A DNA stretch of 64,000 bases from Clostridiaceae bacterium. GTDB lineage: Bacteria > Bacillota > Clostridia > DSM-8532. Position 1 is the stretch's first letter. Each line of letters starts with the position of its first letter. Made by a program: the position numbers and the translations under genes. Under the pieces are notes generated by a model. That model was not told where the DNA came from, made no database searches, and worked only from the letters and a program-made list of their open reading frames with translations. Location of the stretch: assembly GCA_012719545.1 (NCBI GenBank), contig JAAYAD010000078.1:92597-156596 (forward strand). The letters run 5' to 3'. Positions 40,203 through 50,935 of the stretch are shown one piece after another.

Positions 40203-41498
40203 TTATTCCGGCAAAAAGGCTGCTTCAACATAATCGTTGCGTGCATTCCAGAATATCCACTCGTCATAGCCTGCATCATACACAGCCTTAATCTGGGCGC
40301 GGTATTCTTCAACACCGTATTTCTTCCAATAACCTGATGGCAGGTAATCTGCCGTAAAGCCCTGTATATATGGTCTCATTTTTAGGTTGTAGCCTTCCTG
40401 CTTTTCTATCCTCTCTTTACCCACCATGAGGGTGTTATAGACTACTTCATATGGCTTTAAGTCAGGATGGGTAAATAATACACCATTGATTCTTTGTCCT
40501 ACGCCATTGCCCATGGAACCTTTTTTGGCGTTATTGGCAAAATGTGAAGGATAAATCATGGGGCAGATATAGTCAAGGCTCCGTCCTATTGTCTCCAGGG
40601 TTTGGCCTATTTCACCGTTGTCCTTTGTAGAGATAAGAGGCATGCCAAATACATCTGCCGACAAAATTGTGTCGGGTGGCAGGCTGTTTCTGGCATAGCG
40701 TATGAAGCCTTCGATAATATCACTTCTTGTCTTTCCTTCGGGAAGATCCAGCTTATAGTCATAAAGGCTTGTTTCAGGGAAACGTATATAGTCAAACTGG
40801 ATTTCGTCAAAGCCAAACTGGATTGCCTCCTTGGCTATGTCAACAACATAGTCCCAGGCCTCTTGCTTTGTGGCATCTAGCCACATGGAATTTTTATTGA
40901 ATACGCTTCCTGATGCTGTCTTTATGGCTAAATCAGGATTATATTTGGTTATGGTTGAATCCTTGAAGGTTACCATACGGGCTATAACAATAATGTTATT
41001 GTCATGGAGCTTTTTGGTAACCTCCCTGATATCAAAGCCCGGGGTATCTGCCTTTGCCTTGTTGACAATATCCAGCTGGGAATCATACATGATGACTCCG
41101 GCATCATTCTTTATATCAATGACATAAGCATTTATCTCGGTTTTATTGGCAAGTTCAATATAATGATCCAGATTGTTTCTTACAGAGGTACTGTTAAGGT
41201 AAAGAGCCTTTACCGGAACATCAATCTTTCTGGTGCTCCGTCTGTCTTCACCATTTCCTTGAGCAGGGTCAGGTGTTGGCTCCGGAGTCGGAGTTGGTGT
41301 TGGAGTGGGTGTCAAAGTTTCTGTTGGTGTCGGAGTAGGAGATGGTGAATCCGTTGGTAACGGACTTTCCGTTGACGGTGCGGGATTGGTATTATTGTTC
41401 CTTGTGGACATAATTACCCCAAGGACAACTAAAGATACAATGGTCAGAACTACTGCGACTATCATTGCGGTATTTTGTCTTTTGTTTTTGCCCTGCAT
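40203..41498 (-). CDS. DUF4015 putative glycoside hydrolase, membrane anchored with PT-rich linker
   Basis: VKALYLNSTSVRNNLDHYIELANKTEINAYVIDIKNDAGVIMYDS; FDEIQFDYIRFPE; N-terminal TM and (PT)n linker. Confidence 0.88.
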   Translation of the reverse strand: MQGKNKRQNTAMIVAVVLTIVSLVVLGVIMSTRNNNTNPAPSTESPLPTDSPSPTPTPTETLTPTPTPTPTPEPTPDPAQGNGEDRRSTRKIDVPVKALYLNSTSVRNNLDHYIELANKTEINAYVIDIKNDAGVIMYDSQLDIVNKAKADTPGFDIREVTKKLHDNNIIVIARMVTFKDSTITKYNPDLAIKTASGSVFNKNSMWLDATKQEAWDYVVDIAKEAIQFGFDEIQFDYIRFPETSLYDYKLDLPEGKTRSDIIEGFIRYARNSLPPDTILSADVFGMPLISTKDNGEIGQTLETIGRSLDYICPMIYPSHFANNAKKGSMGNGVGQRINGVLFTHPDLKPYEVVYNTLMVGKERIEKQEGYNLKMRPYIQGFTADYLPSGYWKKYGVEEYRAQIKAVYDAGYDEWIFWNARNDYVEAAFLPE

Positions 41499-41567
41499 TT
41501 TCTTTTTCTCCTTTTTAATTGAAGTTGGATTACTTAAGCTGCTTTTTCAGGATTTATTTTTTCCATA

Positions 41568-41602
41568 AACAATCCAGCCCATTTGACATGGCTGGATTGT
41601 TT
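41568..41602 (-). terminator. Terminator of spoVA operon
   Basis: AAACAATCCAGCC...GGCTGGATTGTTT. Confidence 0.75.
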
Positions 41603-41631
41603 CTTCCTGTAATATTCTATCATATTAGACG

Positions 41632-41991
41632 TTAATTTTTTATCTTAGGTTTTGATATTATCGACATAATATAACCAAAAACAACAGCAGCCGTAATTCC
41701 TGCCGCCGATGCCTTTACTCCTCCGGTAAAGGCTCCTAACAGACCGCTGTTATCCACTTCTTTAATAACACCCTTTGCAAGAAGATTGCCAAAACCGGTG
41801 AGTGGTACCGAAGCTCCTGCACCTCCCCATTCCACCAGGGGCTGGTAGAGGCCGAAATACCCAAGAACTACGCCTGTCACAACATATATAACCATAATCC
41901 TGGCGGGAGTAAGCTTAGTCAAATCTATCAGCAATTGTCCTATTACACAAATAACTCCACCCAATACGAAGGCTTTGAGAATCTCGTTCAT
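41632..41991 (-). CDS. spoVAE: Stage V sporulation protein AE (SpoVAEb)
   Basis: VIYVVTGVVLGYFGLYQPLVEWGGAGASVPLTGFGNLLAKGVIKEVDNSGLLGAFTGG. Confidence 0.94.
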   Translation of the reverse strand: MNEILKAFVLGGVICVIGQLLIDLTKLTPARIMVIYVVTGVVLGYFGLYQPLVEWGGAGASVPLTGFGNLLAKGVIKEVDNSGLLGAFTGGVKASAAGITAAVVFGYIMSIISKPKIKN

Positions 41992-42061
41992 TGCCGTCCC
42001 TTCCTTTGCTAAAATAAAATGCCGTCAATGGTCGTAATATAAAGTTTAATGCGGTTCACAA

Positions 42062-43069
42062 TCAGGCTTCTATACACACCCCGTGGGCTATGGATGGTAT
42101 GGTCTCGCCCTGTTTAATTCTTGTAGGGCTTAACAGCGCACCGGTTGCTACAAAGAGAATACGTTTAAGCTGATTATTCCTAAAACGCTCCATAATATAT
42201 GAAGACAAAACAGTCGCACTGCAGGCACAGCCGCTTCCGCCGCATACAACATCCTGCCTGTTTAAATCAAAAATCATGGTTCCGCAGTCATGATGCTTGT
42301 CCTTGGTATCTATGCCGTTTCTTTTCAAAAGCTCAACAAGCATCTGGCTTCCGAAACTTCCAAGGTCGCCTGTTAAAATCATATCATACTCATCAACGGT
42401 TCTGCCCGTATCCTTAAGATGGGCCATGATGGTATCGGCTGCCGCCGGAGCCATTGCCGCGCCCATGTTGTTTGAGTCTTTGATTCCCTCATCCACAATT
42501 TTTCCGGGGGTTACACAGGTTATTCTTGGACCCTGGCCTTCCTTTGAAAGTATAACGGCTCCTGCCCCCGTAACGGTCCATTGTGATGTGGGAGTTCTTT
42601 GGGAGCCATATTCAAGTGGGAACCTGAACTGTCTTTCGGCAGAGCAGAAATGGCTGGATACAGCACAAACCACATTGGATGCAGCCCCGCTGTCAATCAG
42701 CATGGAGGCCAGCACCAGAGATTCGCTCATGGTGGAGCAGGCACCGAACAGACCGAAATAAGGAATACTCACATCCCTGAATGCATAGCTTGCTGCCGTA
42801 CACTGATTAAGTAAATCACCCGAGAGAATGAAATCAATATCAGATGCAGATTTGCCGCTTTTTTCAAGAGCCTTGTTATAGGCGTTCAGCATGAAGCGTG
42901 ATTCAGCGGCTTCAAAGGTCTTTTCTCCCGCGTATTCATCCTCAATGATGTCATCAAAATATCTGGCAAGGGGGCCTTCCCCTTCCTTCTTTCCAACTAT
43001 CGCAGCGCTTCCTATGATTACGGGCTGAGTATCAAGAACTACAGTCTGGGTTCCGAGCTTTTTAGCCAA
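42062..43069 (-). CDS. spoVAD: Stage V sporulation protein AD
   Basis: FGACSTMSESLVLASMLIDSGAASNVVCAVSSHFCSAERQFRFPLEYGSQRTPTSQWTVTGAG. Confidence 0.96.
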   Translation of the reverse strand: MAKKLGTQTVVLDTQPVIIGSAAIVGKKEGEGPLARYFDDIIEDEYAGEKTFEAAESRFMLNAYNKALEKSGKSASDIDFILSGDLLNQCTAASYAFRDVSIPYFGLFGACSTMSESLVLASMLIDSGAASNVVCAVSSHFCSAERQFRFPLEYGSQRTPTSQWTVTGAGAVILSKEGQGPRITCVTPGKIVDEGIKDSNNMGAAMAPAAADTIMAHLKDTGRTVDEYDMILTGDLGSFGSQMLVELLKRNGIDTKDKHHDCGTMIFDLNRQDVVCGGSGCACSATVLSSYIMERFRNNQLKRILFVATGALLSPTRIKQGETIPSIAHGVCIEA

Positions 43070-43522
43070 TTATATCACCTGCTTCCAGATAAAATAGACT
43101 AATCCCGCAATTACAGATGCAAAAATGCCATATACCAGAACCGGGCCGGCTATTAAAAACATCTGGGCTCCAACTCCCATAATGTATCCTTCTTTTTTGT
43201 ATTCCATGGCAGGAGATACTATGGAGTTGGAAAAGCCGGTTATAGGAACCAGAGCTCCCGCTCTGCCAAACTTGCTTATATTGTCATAAATATTGACTGC
43301 TGTTAAAAAAGCCCCCAGAAATATCATCGAAATGCTTGTAATGGCTGCAGCCGTTTCTTTATCGGCACCGTAATTTTCCGCTATCATCATAATGATTTGA
43401 CCCACAGAGCAGATTGCCCCGCCTGTTACAAATGCTGCAAGCACGTTTCTGACTGTTCGAGATCCGGGAGCTTTTTTCTCAACAAGTTCCTGATATTCAA
43501 ATTTGCTTAAGGTTTTACTCAT
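43070..43522 (-). CDS. spoVAC: Stage V sporulation protein AC
   Basis: YDNISKFGRAGALVPITGFSNSIVSPAMEYKKEGYIMGVGAQMFLIAGPVLVYG. Confidence 0.95.
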   Translation of the reverse strand: MSKTLSKFEYQELVEKKAPGSRTVRNVLAAFVTGGAICSVGQIIMMIAENYGADKETAAAITSISMIFLGAFLTAVNIYDNISKFGRAGALVPITGFSNSIVSPAMEYKKEGYIMGVGAQMFLIAGPVLVYGIFASVIAGLVYFIWKQVI

Positions 43523-43648
43523 ACATTATCCGGCAACTAAAGTGCCGCCCCCATCTCCTTCCTGATTTTGATTACTCATTTGCATCAAAAGCGAAGCACA
43601 ATAAAACAGTCAATTGCTTAAATGTTTGCTACTTTGATACATTAATCC

Positions 43649-43831
43649 CTATAAACAGGTTAATTTATGGGTATGCACAATGCTTCTTTCGCCCATAACA
43701 TAGGTTCCTCTGTTAGGTTCTTTGTTTTTTCCGCCGAAGGCTACAAAATAAATAACGGCGGCAGTGGTGAGAATAAGTACTATTATTGCTATAAGGACCG
43801 GAATTTTAATTTTACGTACTGTTTTTTCCAT
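43649..43831 (-). CDS. Small single-TM protein of unknown function (60 aa)
   Basis: MEKTVRKIKIPVLIAIIVLILTTAAVIYFVAFGGKNKEPNRGTYVMGERSIVHTHKLTCL; TM helix after basic N-terminus; GGGGTG possible RBS. Confidence 0.5.
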   Translation of the reverse strand: MEKTVRKIKIPVLIAIIVLILTTAAVIYFVAFGGKNKEPNRGTYVMGERSIVHTHKLTCL

Positions 43832-43837
43832 AAAAAC

Positions 43838-43882
43838 ACCCCGCATCATGAATTCACATTTAGATTTTCATTAATGCGGGGT
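43838..43882 (-). terminator. Terminator-like hairpin of clpE, whose T-tract abuts the small ORF start codon
   Basis: Minus strand ACCCCGCAT...ATGCGGGGTGTTTTT followed directly by ATG at 43831. Confidence 0.65.
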
Positions 43883-43927
43883 TTTTATTCTTTTCAGCTA
43901 TTTCAACATATTTCTATTTTGAAAAGA

Positions 43928-46279
43928 TTAATTTTGATTGGCCTGAACCTGCGCAAGCTGTGGAAGTTCCGCAATCAGCATGGAAATCTTTCCGTCTTCG
44001 CATGTTACATGAATGGAACTGCCTTTGCTTATTTTACCGGCAAGGTAAAGCTCGGAAAGCTCATCCTCAATATAGCGCTGAATTGTTTTTCTTAAAGGAC
44101 GTGCGCCATATTTTGAATCATAGCCTTTTTCAAGAAGGAAAGCTTTTGCCTTGTCATCAAAGGTTATTGCCATTCCCTTTTCCTGAACATCCCTTATTAT
44201 ATCCTTAAGCATAATGTCGAGTATTTTTTCAAGCTGTTCACGAGTCAGCTCTTCAAATACAATTATTTCATCCACGCGGTTTAAGAATTCGGGACGGAAA
44301 GTCTCCCTTATGGCATTGTTGACCTTCTTTTCAAGAGCCTCATATCCATCCCTGTTAAAGCCTATTCCATTGGAACGCAGGCTTGTTCCGGCATTGGAAG
44401 TCATAATGAGAATGGTGTTTTCAAAGCTGACGGTTCTTCCGTTGCTGTCGGTTAAGCGTCCATCCTCCATAACCTGAAGAAGCATATTGAATACGTCAGG
44501 GTGTGCCTTTTCAATTTCATCCAGCAAAAGAACAGAATAAGGTTTTCTTCTTACCTTTTCGGTAAGCTGTCCTCCCTGGTCAAAGCCAATATATCCCGGA
44601 GGTGCGCCGATTAGCTTGGATACCGTGTGCTTTTCCATATACTCTGACATATCAAGCCTTATCATGGCGTCTTCATTTCCAAAAAGTTCGCATGCCAGGG
44701 CTTTTGCCAGCTCTGTCTTGCCTACGCCGGTGGGGCCTACGAAAATAAAGCTTGCGGGCTTTTTCTTTCTTCTGAAGTCGGAGCGTGTCCTCCTTATGGC
44801 TCGTGCAAGGCTGGATACACCTTTCTCCTGACCAACAACCCTCTGGTGGAGGCGTTCTTCAAGTTTAAGGAGCTTGGCAGCCTCTGTTTCGGAAATCCTC
44901 TGAACCGGTATACCCGTCCAGTTCTCAATTACATAGGCTACGTCATCCACTGTAACATCAAGGGTTCCAACTTCCTGCTCAAGCTTTTTAATCTGTTCCT
45001 GAATACGGCATTCTTCAACCTTATAGTCAGCCGCCTTTTTATAGTCATCGGCCATGGCAGCCTGCTCTTTGAGCTCCTGAATGTTTTTAAGCTCTTCCTT
45101 AAGCTTTGCAAGCTCAACAGAGCCCTGATTCTTAAGGTTAACCCTGGAGCCTGCCTCATCGATAACGTCAATTGCCTTATCAGGCAGGAAACGGTCATGG
45201 ATATACCTTGCAGACAATTTTACGGCTGCTTCAATTACCTCATCGGAGATTCTGGCCTGGTGGAAATCTTCATAATACTGCTTTATACCCTTCAGTATTT
45301 CAATGGTTTCCTCAATTGTAGGCTCATTTACCATTACAGGCTGGAACCTTCTTTCAAGTGCGGAATCCTTCTCGATATGTTTTCTGTAATCCTCAAGAGT
45401 TGTGGCTCCTATTACCTGTATATCACCGCGGGCAAGGGCAGGCTTTAAGATGTTTGCGGCATTCATGGCGCCGCCTTCGGCTTCCCCCGCTCCAACAATA
45501 TTATGAACCTCGTCTATAACGAGAATAATGTTTTTCTGTTCCCTGGCCTCGTCAATAATTGCCTTCATCCTTGCTTCAAACTGGCCCCTGAACTGGGTGC
45601 CTGCAACAATTGCCGCAAGGTCCAAAAGATAAATCTCCTTATCCAAAAGCTTCATGGGAACATTTTTTTCAACTATGCGCAGGGCAAGACCTTCAGCAAT
45701 GGCAGTCTTTCCAACCCCGGGCTCTCCCAGGAGAATGGGATTATTTTTTGTCCTGCGGTTTAAAATCTGCACAACCCGCTCTATTTCCTTATCACGGCCT
45801 ATAATTCTGTCAATGCCTCCTGCTTTGGCCTTTTCGTTTAAGTTTATACCAAAGTTATTAAGATTCTTTCTCGATGATTTGGCTTTGCCGGCATCATTTT
45901 TTACAGGATTTGAAGCCTTCTGGCTCTGGCTGTCTGTTCCTCCGCCAAAGCTTGCAAATGCATTGTTTATAAAGCGGAGCATTGAACTTGCATCAGCATC
46001 ATTCATAATGTTTTTCTTGCTGTCAGGGTCATTGCTGGAGGGCAGGGACTGGACAAACTCGTCCATGCTCATATTTCCAAAAAGCTCGGCCATCTGATTA
46101 TTCAAATTTTCCATATCCTCCTGGGTCATGCCTGACTGGGCAATCATCTGCTGCAGAGGTGCCAATCCCTGCTTTTGTGCACAGGTCATGCAAAGGCCCA
46201 TAGGTTCTGTTTTACCATCTATAACACGGGTTATAAAAACAACCGCAACATTTTCCTTGCAAATGGAACATTTCATCAT
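43928..46279 (-). CDS. clpE: ATP-dependent Clp protease ATP-binding subunit with N-terminal zinc finger (ClpE/ClpC-type)
   Basis: CSIC...CMTC zinc finger, two AAA modules (GEPGVGKTAIAEGLA; GPTGVGKTELAKALA). Confidence 0.9.
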   Translation of the reverse strand: MMKCSICKENVAVVFITRVIDGKTEPMGLCMTCAQKQGLAPLQQMIAQSGMTQEDMENLNNQMAELFGNMSMDEFVQSLPSSNDPDSKKNIMNDADASSMLRFINNAFASFGGGTDSQSQKASNPVKNDAGKAKSSRKNLNNFGINLNEKAKAGGIDRIIGRDKEIERVVQILNRRTKNNPILLGEPGVGKTAIAEGLALRIVEKNVPMKLLDKEIYLLDLAAIVAGTQFRGQFEARMKAIIDEAREQKNIILVIDEVHNIVGAGEAEGGAMNAANILKPALARGDIQVIGATTLEDYRKHIEKDSALERRFQPVMVNEPTIEETIEILKGIKQYYEDFHQARISDEVIEAAVKLSARYIHDRFLPDKAIDVIDEAGSRVNLKNQGSVELAKLKEELKNIQELKEQAAMADDYKKAADYKVEECRIQEQIKKLEQEVGTLDVTVDDVAYVIENWTGIPVQRISETEAAKLLKLEERLHQRVVGQEKGVSSLARAIRRTRSDFRRKKKPASFIFVGPTGVGKTELAKALACELFGNEDAMIRLDMSEYMEKHTVSKLIGAPPGYIGFDQGGQLTEKVRRKPYSVLLLDEIEKAHPDVFNMLLQVMEDGRLTDSNGRTVSFENTILIMTSNAGTSLRSNGIGFNRDGYEALEKKVNNAIRETFRPEFLNRVDEIIVFEELTREQLEKILDIMLKDIIRDVQEKGMAITFDDKAKAFLLEKGYDSKYGARPLRKTIQRYIEDELSELYLAGKISKGSSIHVTCEDGKISMLIAELPQLAQVQANQN

Positions 46280-46363
46280 GGTCTTCTCATCTCCTCACTA
46301 TAATTATAACATAGACTTTGGACAAAGAACAGAATTCAATTTGTCCTTCCCTTACCTTTGAGA

Positions 46364-46391
46364 TTTTAAAAAGCCGGCTCTATATAGCCGG
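46364..46391 (-). terminator. Terminator of the sigma-factor cluster
   Basis: CCGGCTATATAGAGCCGGCTTTTTAAAA on minus strand. Confidence 0.7.
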
Positions 46392-46399
46392 ACGAAATC

Positions 46400-46855
46400 T
46401 CATGTTGTGCAATAAAGCCTTTTTATTACCTTAATTGCATTTCCCGTGCTGTTGAACTCCATACAATCGCAAAGGTTCTGAACTATAAACAATCCTCTTC
46501 CTGATTCATCCATATTGTCGGGATCAAGCTCTGAGATCTTTGAATATGCCAGATTCATAGTGGATATTAGATCAAATCCGCATCCCTGGTCCCTTATGGT
46601 AATTTCCAGTATATTTCCGCTGTCCCCAAGCCTTACCTCGAGGCATATCTTTTTATCCTTATCGCACTCATTCCCATGCTTTATAGCATTCTGAAGCAAT
46701 TCGCTCAAAATGACCTTAACATCAAAGCATTGTTCTTTATCTATGTCTGAAGCCGCCTGAAGCCTTTCTACAATTCTTTTTACCTCTTTGCAGACTTCAA
46801 AGGCATCATTTTCTATTACTCCCCTATATATTTCTATATTATTCTCTATTTCCAT
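46400..46855 (-). CDS. HATPase_c anti-sigma/anti-anti-sigma kinase-like protein (RsbW/SpoIIAB-like), intact ATP motifs
   Basis: N-box SELLQNAIKHGN, G1 DQGCGF, G2 ESGRGLFIVQNL; ATG 46855 follows GGAGGG. Confidence 0.88.
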   Translation of the reverse strand: MEIENNIEIYRGVIENDAFEVCKEVKRIVERLQAASDIDKEQCFDVKVILSELLQNAIKHGNECDKDKKICLEVRLGDSGNILEITIRDQGCGFDLISTMNLAYSKISELDPDNMDESGRGLFIVQNLCDCMEFNSTGNAIKVIKRLYCTT

Positions 46856-46931
46856 TTCGATGATACCCTCCGCTGGCACGAATACGGAACCCTTGGCAAT
46901 GGATTACATTCTTAATAATATATACCCTTAT

Positions 46932-47690
46932 TTACTTCCGCAAAATCATTCTAAATTTTTCTAGGGTCCTTTTTTCAAGCCGGGATATGTACATCTGGGA
47001 TACCTTAAAGCGGTTGGCGATTTCCTTCTGTGTCATGTTCTCAAAGAACCTGAGCCTTATAAACTCCTTCTCGCTGTCACTGAAGTTCTTCATGGCCTTC
47101 TCAAGAAAATCCCGATTATTGATTTTCTCAAAGGTATCGTCATCTTCTCCTATGGTTTCATGCAGTTCCAGATCGTCCTCATCAAAGACTGCCTGGTCAA
47201 ATGACTGAATATTATAGACATTCCAGGACTCAATTATTTCAAGAACAGTTTCTTCCTTAAGGTTCAGGTACTCTGCTATTTCATCCATACGGGGAGCGCG
47301 CTTTAGCTTCTGCATGAGATATTCACGGGCCTGGTTAACCTTCTGGTAAACTTCGTATATGCGTCTGGGAATCCTTATAACTGACGCCTTGTCTCTGAAA
47401 TAGCGCTTTATTTCCCCTATTATGGTAGGTGTTGCAAAGCTGACAAATTTAACTTCCTCTTCCAGGTTAAAGCGGTCAACGGCATTTATAAGCGCAACAC
47501 AAGCAACCTGGTATATATCTTCGTAATCCACACCTCGGTTGATAAACTTCTTTGATATAATTTCAGCAAGATACAAATACCGGGATACAATCTCGTTCCT
47601 TGTTTCTATATCCTTATTGATGCTGTATTGCCTGAATAACTCCTGTTCGGTTTTCTCCTTGTATTTTAATGCCCCGGACACTTTACCCAT
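46932..47690 (-). CDS. RNA polymerase sigma factor, SigB/SigF/SigG family
   Basis: EDIYQVACVALINAVDRFNLEEEVKFVSFATPTIIGEIKRYFRDKASVIRIPRR and C-terminal HTH FENMTQKEIANRFKVSQMYISRLEKRTLEKFR. ATG 47690 follows GGAAAGG; TTG at 47708 is an alternative. Confidence 0.94.
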   Translation of the reverse strand: MGKVSGALKYKEKTEQELFRQYSINKDIETRNEIVSRYLYLAEIISKKFINRGVDYEDIYQVACVALINAVDRFNLEEEVKFVSFATPTIIGEIKRYFRDKASVIRIPRRIYEVYQKVNQAREYLMQKLKRAPRMDEIAEYLNLKEETVLEIIESWNVYNIQSFDQAVFDEDDLELHETIGEDDDTFEKINNRDFLEKAMKNFSDSEKEFIRLRFFENMTQKEIANRFKVSQMYISRLEKRTLEKFRMILRK

Positions 47691-47691
47691 A

Positions 47692-48078
47692 CTAAATTGC
47701 CTTTCCAAGCCCTTTTGTTATGGTTATAACGGTATTATCGCTTTTAACCATTTTTATTTGATCCATCAGTGCGCTGACAATAGCCAGAGAAAAGCTGTCT
47801 TCGTCATTATCAAAGATATTTCCTGCATTATTGTCATTGAGTATAAAGCTTATAGATATTCCGTCTTCTACATTGGACATCTCAATAGATATATGATCAT
47901 CGGAGGGCTTTATTTCTATTATCTTGCCAATGATCTCAGAAAGAGACACCTTAATATCTTCGATGGCATCAAAATCAAAGCCCATAAGGCTTGCGATTCC
48001 TGAGGCCGTAAGCCTGGCGATGCTTACATATTCAGCCTTTAAAGGAATCCGTAGTGACACGGTCTCCATTGCGCTCAT
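47692..48078 (-). CDS. RsbW-like anti-sigma factor with degenerate ATP-binding motifs
   Basis: AEYVSIARLTASGIASLMGFDFDAIEDIKVSLSE matches the RsbW N-terminal half; downstream motifs eroded. Confidence 0.8.
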   Translation of the reverse strand: MSAMETVSLRIPLKAEYVSIARLTASGIASLMGFDFDAIEDIKVSLSEIIGKIIEIKPSDDHISIEMSNVEDGISISFILNDNNAGNIFDNDEDSFSLAIVSALMDQIKMVKSDNTVITITKGLGKAI

Positions 48079-48395
48079 TGTTCGGCCTCCTCCATTATAA
48101 ACACCTTGTCCAGCCCTGTAATTTTAAAGAGCTTTCTTATTGTGCTTCTGGGATTTTTCACAACTATTTTCCCGTCGCGTTCCTTTATGCGCTTTAGGGC
48201 ACCAACCAGAATACCCAGTCCCATACTGTCTATGTACTCAAGGTCGCTGAAATCCAGCACAATATTCTTATGGCCATCGTCAAGCCAGTTGTAAAGCTTG
48301 TCCTTAAAACTGGGAGCCGAATATATGTCTATCTCACCCTTTGCCGCAATGACCATGGTCTCGTTATCATTGGCTTTGATATTTAATTCGAACAT
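48075..48395 (-). CDS. Anti-sigma factor antagonist (STAS, RsbV-like)
   Basis: GEIDIYSAPSFKDKLYNWLDDGHKNIVLDFSDLEYIDSMGLGILVGALKRIKERDGKI; phospho-acceptor Ser in DSMGLG. Confidence 0.93.
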   Translation of the reverse strand: MFELNIKANDNETMVIAAKGEIDIYSAPSFKDKLYNWLDDGHKNIVLDFSDLEYIDSMGLGILVGALKRIKERDGKIVVKNPRSTIRKLFKITGLDKVFIMEEAEQ

Positions 48396-48412
48396 TTTTA
48401 CCCCCTCCGAGG

Positions 48413-49273
48413 TTATTTAACAATTAATTTCATAAACTCGGCAGCATTATCCAGGTTTTCTGCCGAATATCCAAATGCTGCAATGAATCTGTCCCCAACT
48501 AACTCCATTTCTTTAAGCAGCTTGCTGTCGGTTACGTCAATTCCATAGATATCAGGCTTTGTGCTGATGCTCTCAGCTGTCAGAATAAGATCCTCATACT
48601 TATTTTCATCTATTCCTAAAGCATCAAGATCCCCAAGTACTTCTTCAACGGGGAGGAATGCTCCCTGTCTGGCTAGTTCAAAAAACTTTTCCTCATCCAA
48701 TATAAATATATCATTCTTTCCTGCGGAAATCTCGACTACAAATTTTGTCTGCATTGCTGCCTGAAACTGAGCATCAAAATTATCGGACAGGCTAATATTC
48801 TGAACAAGGGCTTCTTCAACACCCTCTATTTCATCTTTTATGCGTTCCTCTAATTTGGCCGTGTCATAAACAAAAATGTCCCCTGCCACAATAACTTTTA
48901 AGTCGGGCTCAGTTTTGTTTACTATTGAAACTATTATGGAAATGACAGCTATAATAGCCACAAGGGCTATTATAGCGTGCCATTTATAGTAATGTATGAT
49001 ATTCCGTGCCTTTTCCTCATCAATTCCCAATAGCTTAAAGATAGGATTTGGATGCTCCTGCCTGTACCTTTTTTCGGCTTCGGCCTTTTCATCAATGTAT
49101 GTAATACCGCAAACTATTTTGTAAGCCTCATCAATATCAGAAAGGGTATACCCACGTTCATCCCTTTCTATATTCTTAAATTTGCGGTATAGTACATCCA
49201 TCCTTTTCACAATTTCATCCTGAGTGGCATCTTCCTTTAACCCCAGAATTTCAAAGGCCGTTTTTCTATCCAT
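48413..49273 (-). CDS. J-domain-like membrane protein with extracytoplasmic domain, unknown function
   Basis: N-terminus TAFEILGLKEDATQDEIVKRMDVLYRKFK resembles a J domain without HPD; one TM helix (AIIALVAIIAVISIIVSIV); about 160-aa C-terminal domain. Confidence 0.75.
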   Translation of the reverse strand: MDRKTAFEILGLKEDATQDEIVKRMDVLYRKFKNIERDERGYTLSDIDEAYKIVCGITYIDEKAEAEKRYRQEHPNPIFKLLGIDEEKARNIIHYYKWHAIIALVAIIAVISIIVSIVNKTEPDLKVIVAGDIFVYDTAKLEERIKDEIEGVEEALVQNISLSDNFDAQFQAAMQTKFVVEISAGKNDIFILDEEKFFELARQGAFLPVEEVLGDLDALGIDENKYEDLILTAESISTKPDIYGIDVTDSKLLKEMELVGDRFIAAFGYSAENLDNAAEFMKLIVK

Positions 49274-49301
49274 TGAACCACCCTCTTTGAAATTATGAAT
49301 C

Positions 49302-50804
<1,503 letters not shown>

Positions 50805-50865
50805 CTATAGCCATCAATATCCACTGTAGCACCAAATGCTTACAAGTTTTTATAATACATGAAAA

Positions 50866-50897
50866 AACAGTTTACAAGTAAATATGTAAACTGTTCA
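50866..50897 (-). terminator. Terminator between greA and lysS
   Basis: AACAGTTTACATATTTACTTGTAAACTGTTTTTTC on the minus strand. Confidence 0.7.
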
Positions 50898-50935
50898 TAA
50901 TATTATACAGTAAATTTAAACCATTAACAAGCGTA

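Noticed and set aside
41270-41370. Short tandem-like repeats (GGAGTCGGAGTTGGTGTT...)
   Set aside because: Encodes the Pro-Thr-rich linker of the DUF4015 protein; ordinary low-complexity linker, not a CRISPR or VNTR system.
44846-45448. 200-aa plus-strand ORF antisense to clpE
   Set aside because: Fully inside a strongly supported AAA+ coding region; the protein shows no recognisable domain and is an antisense shadow of biased codon usage.
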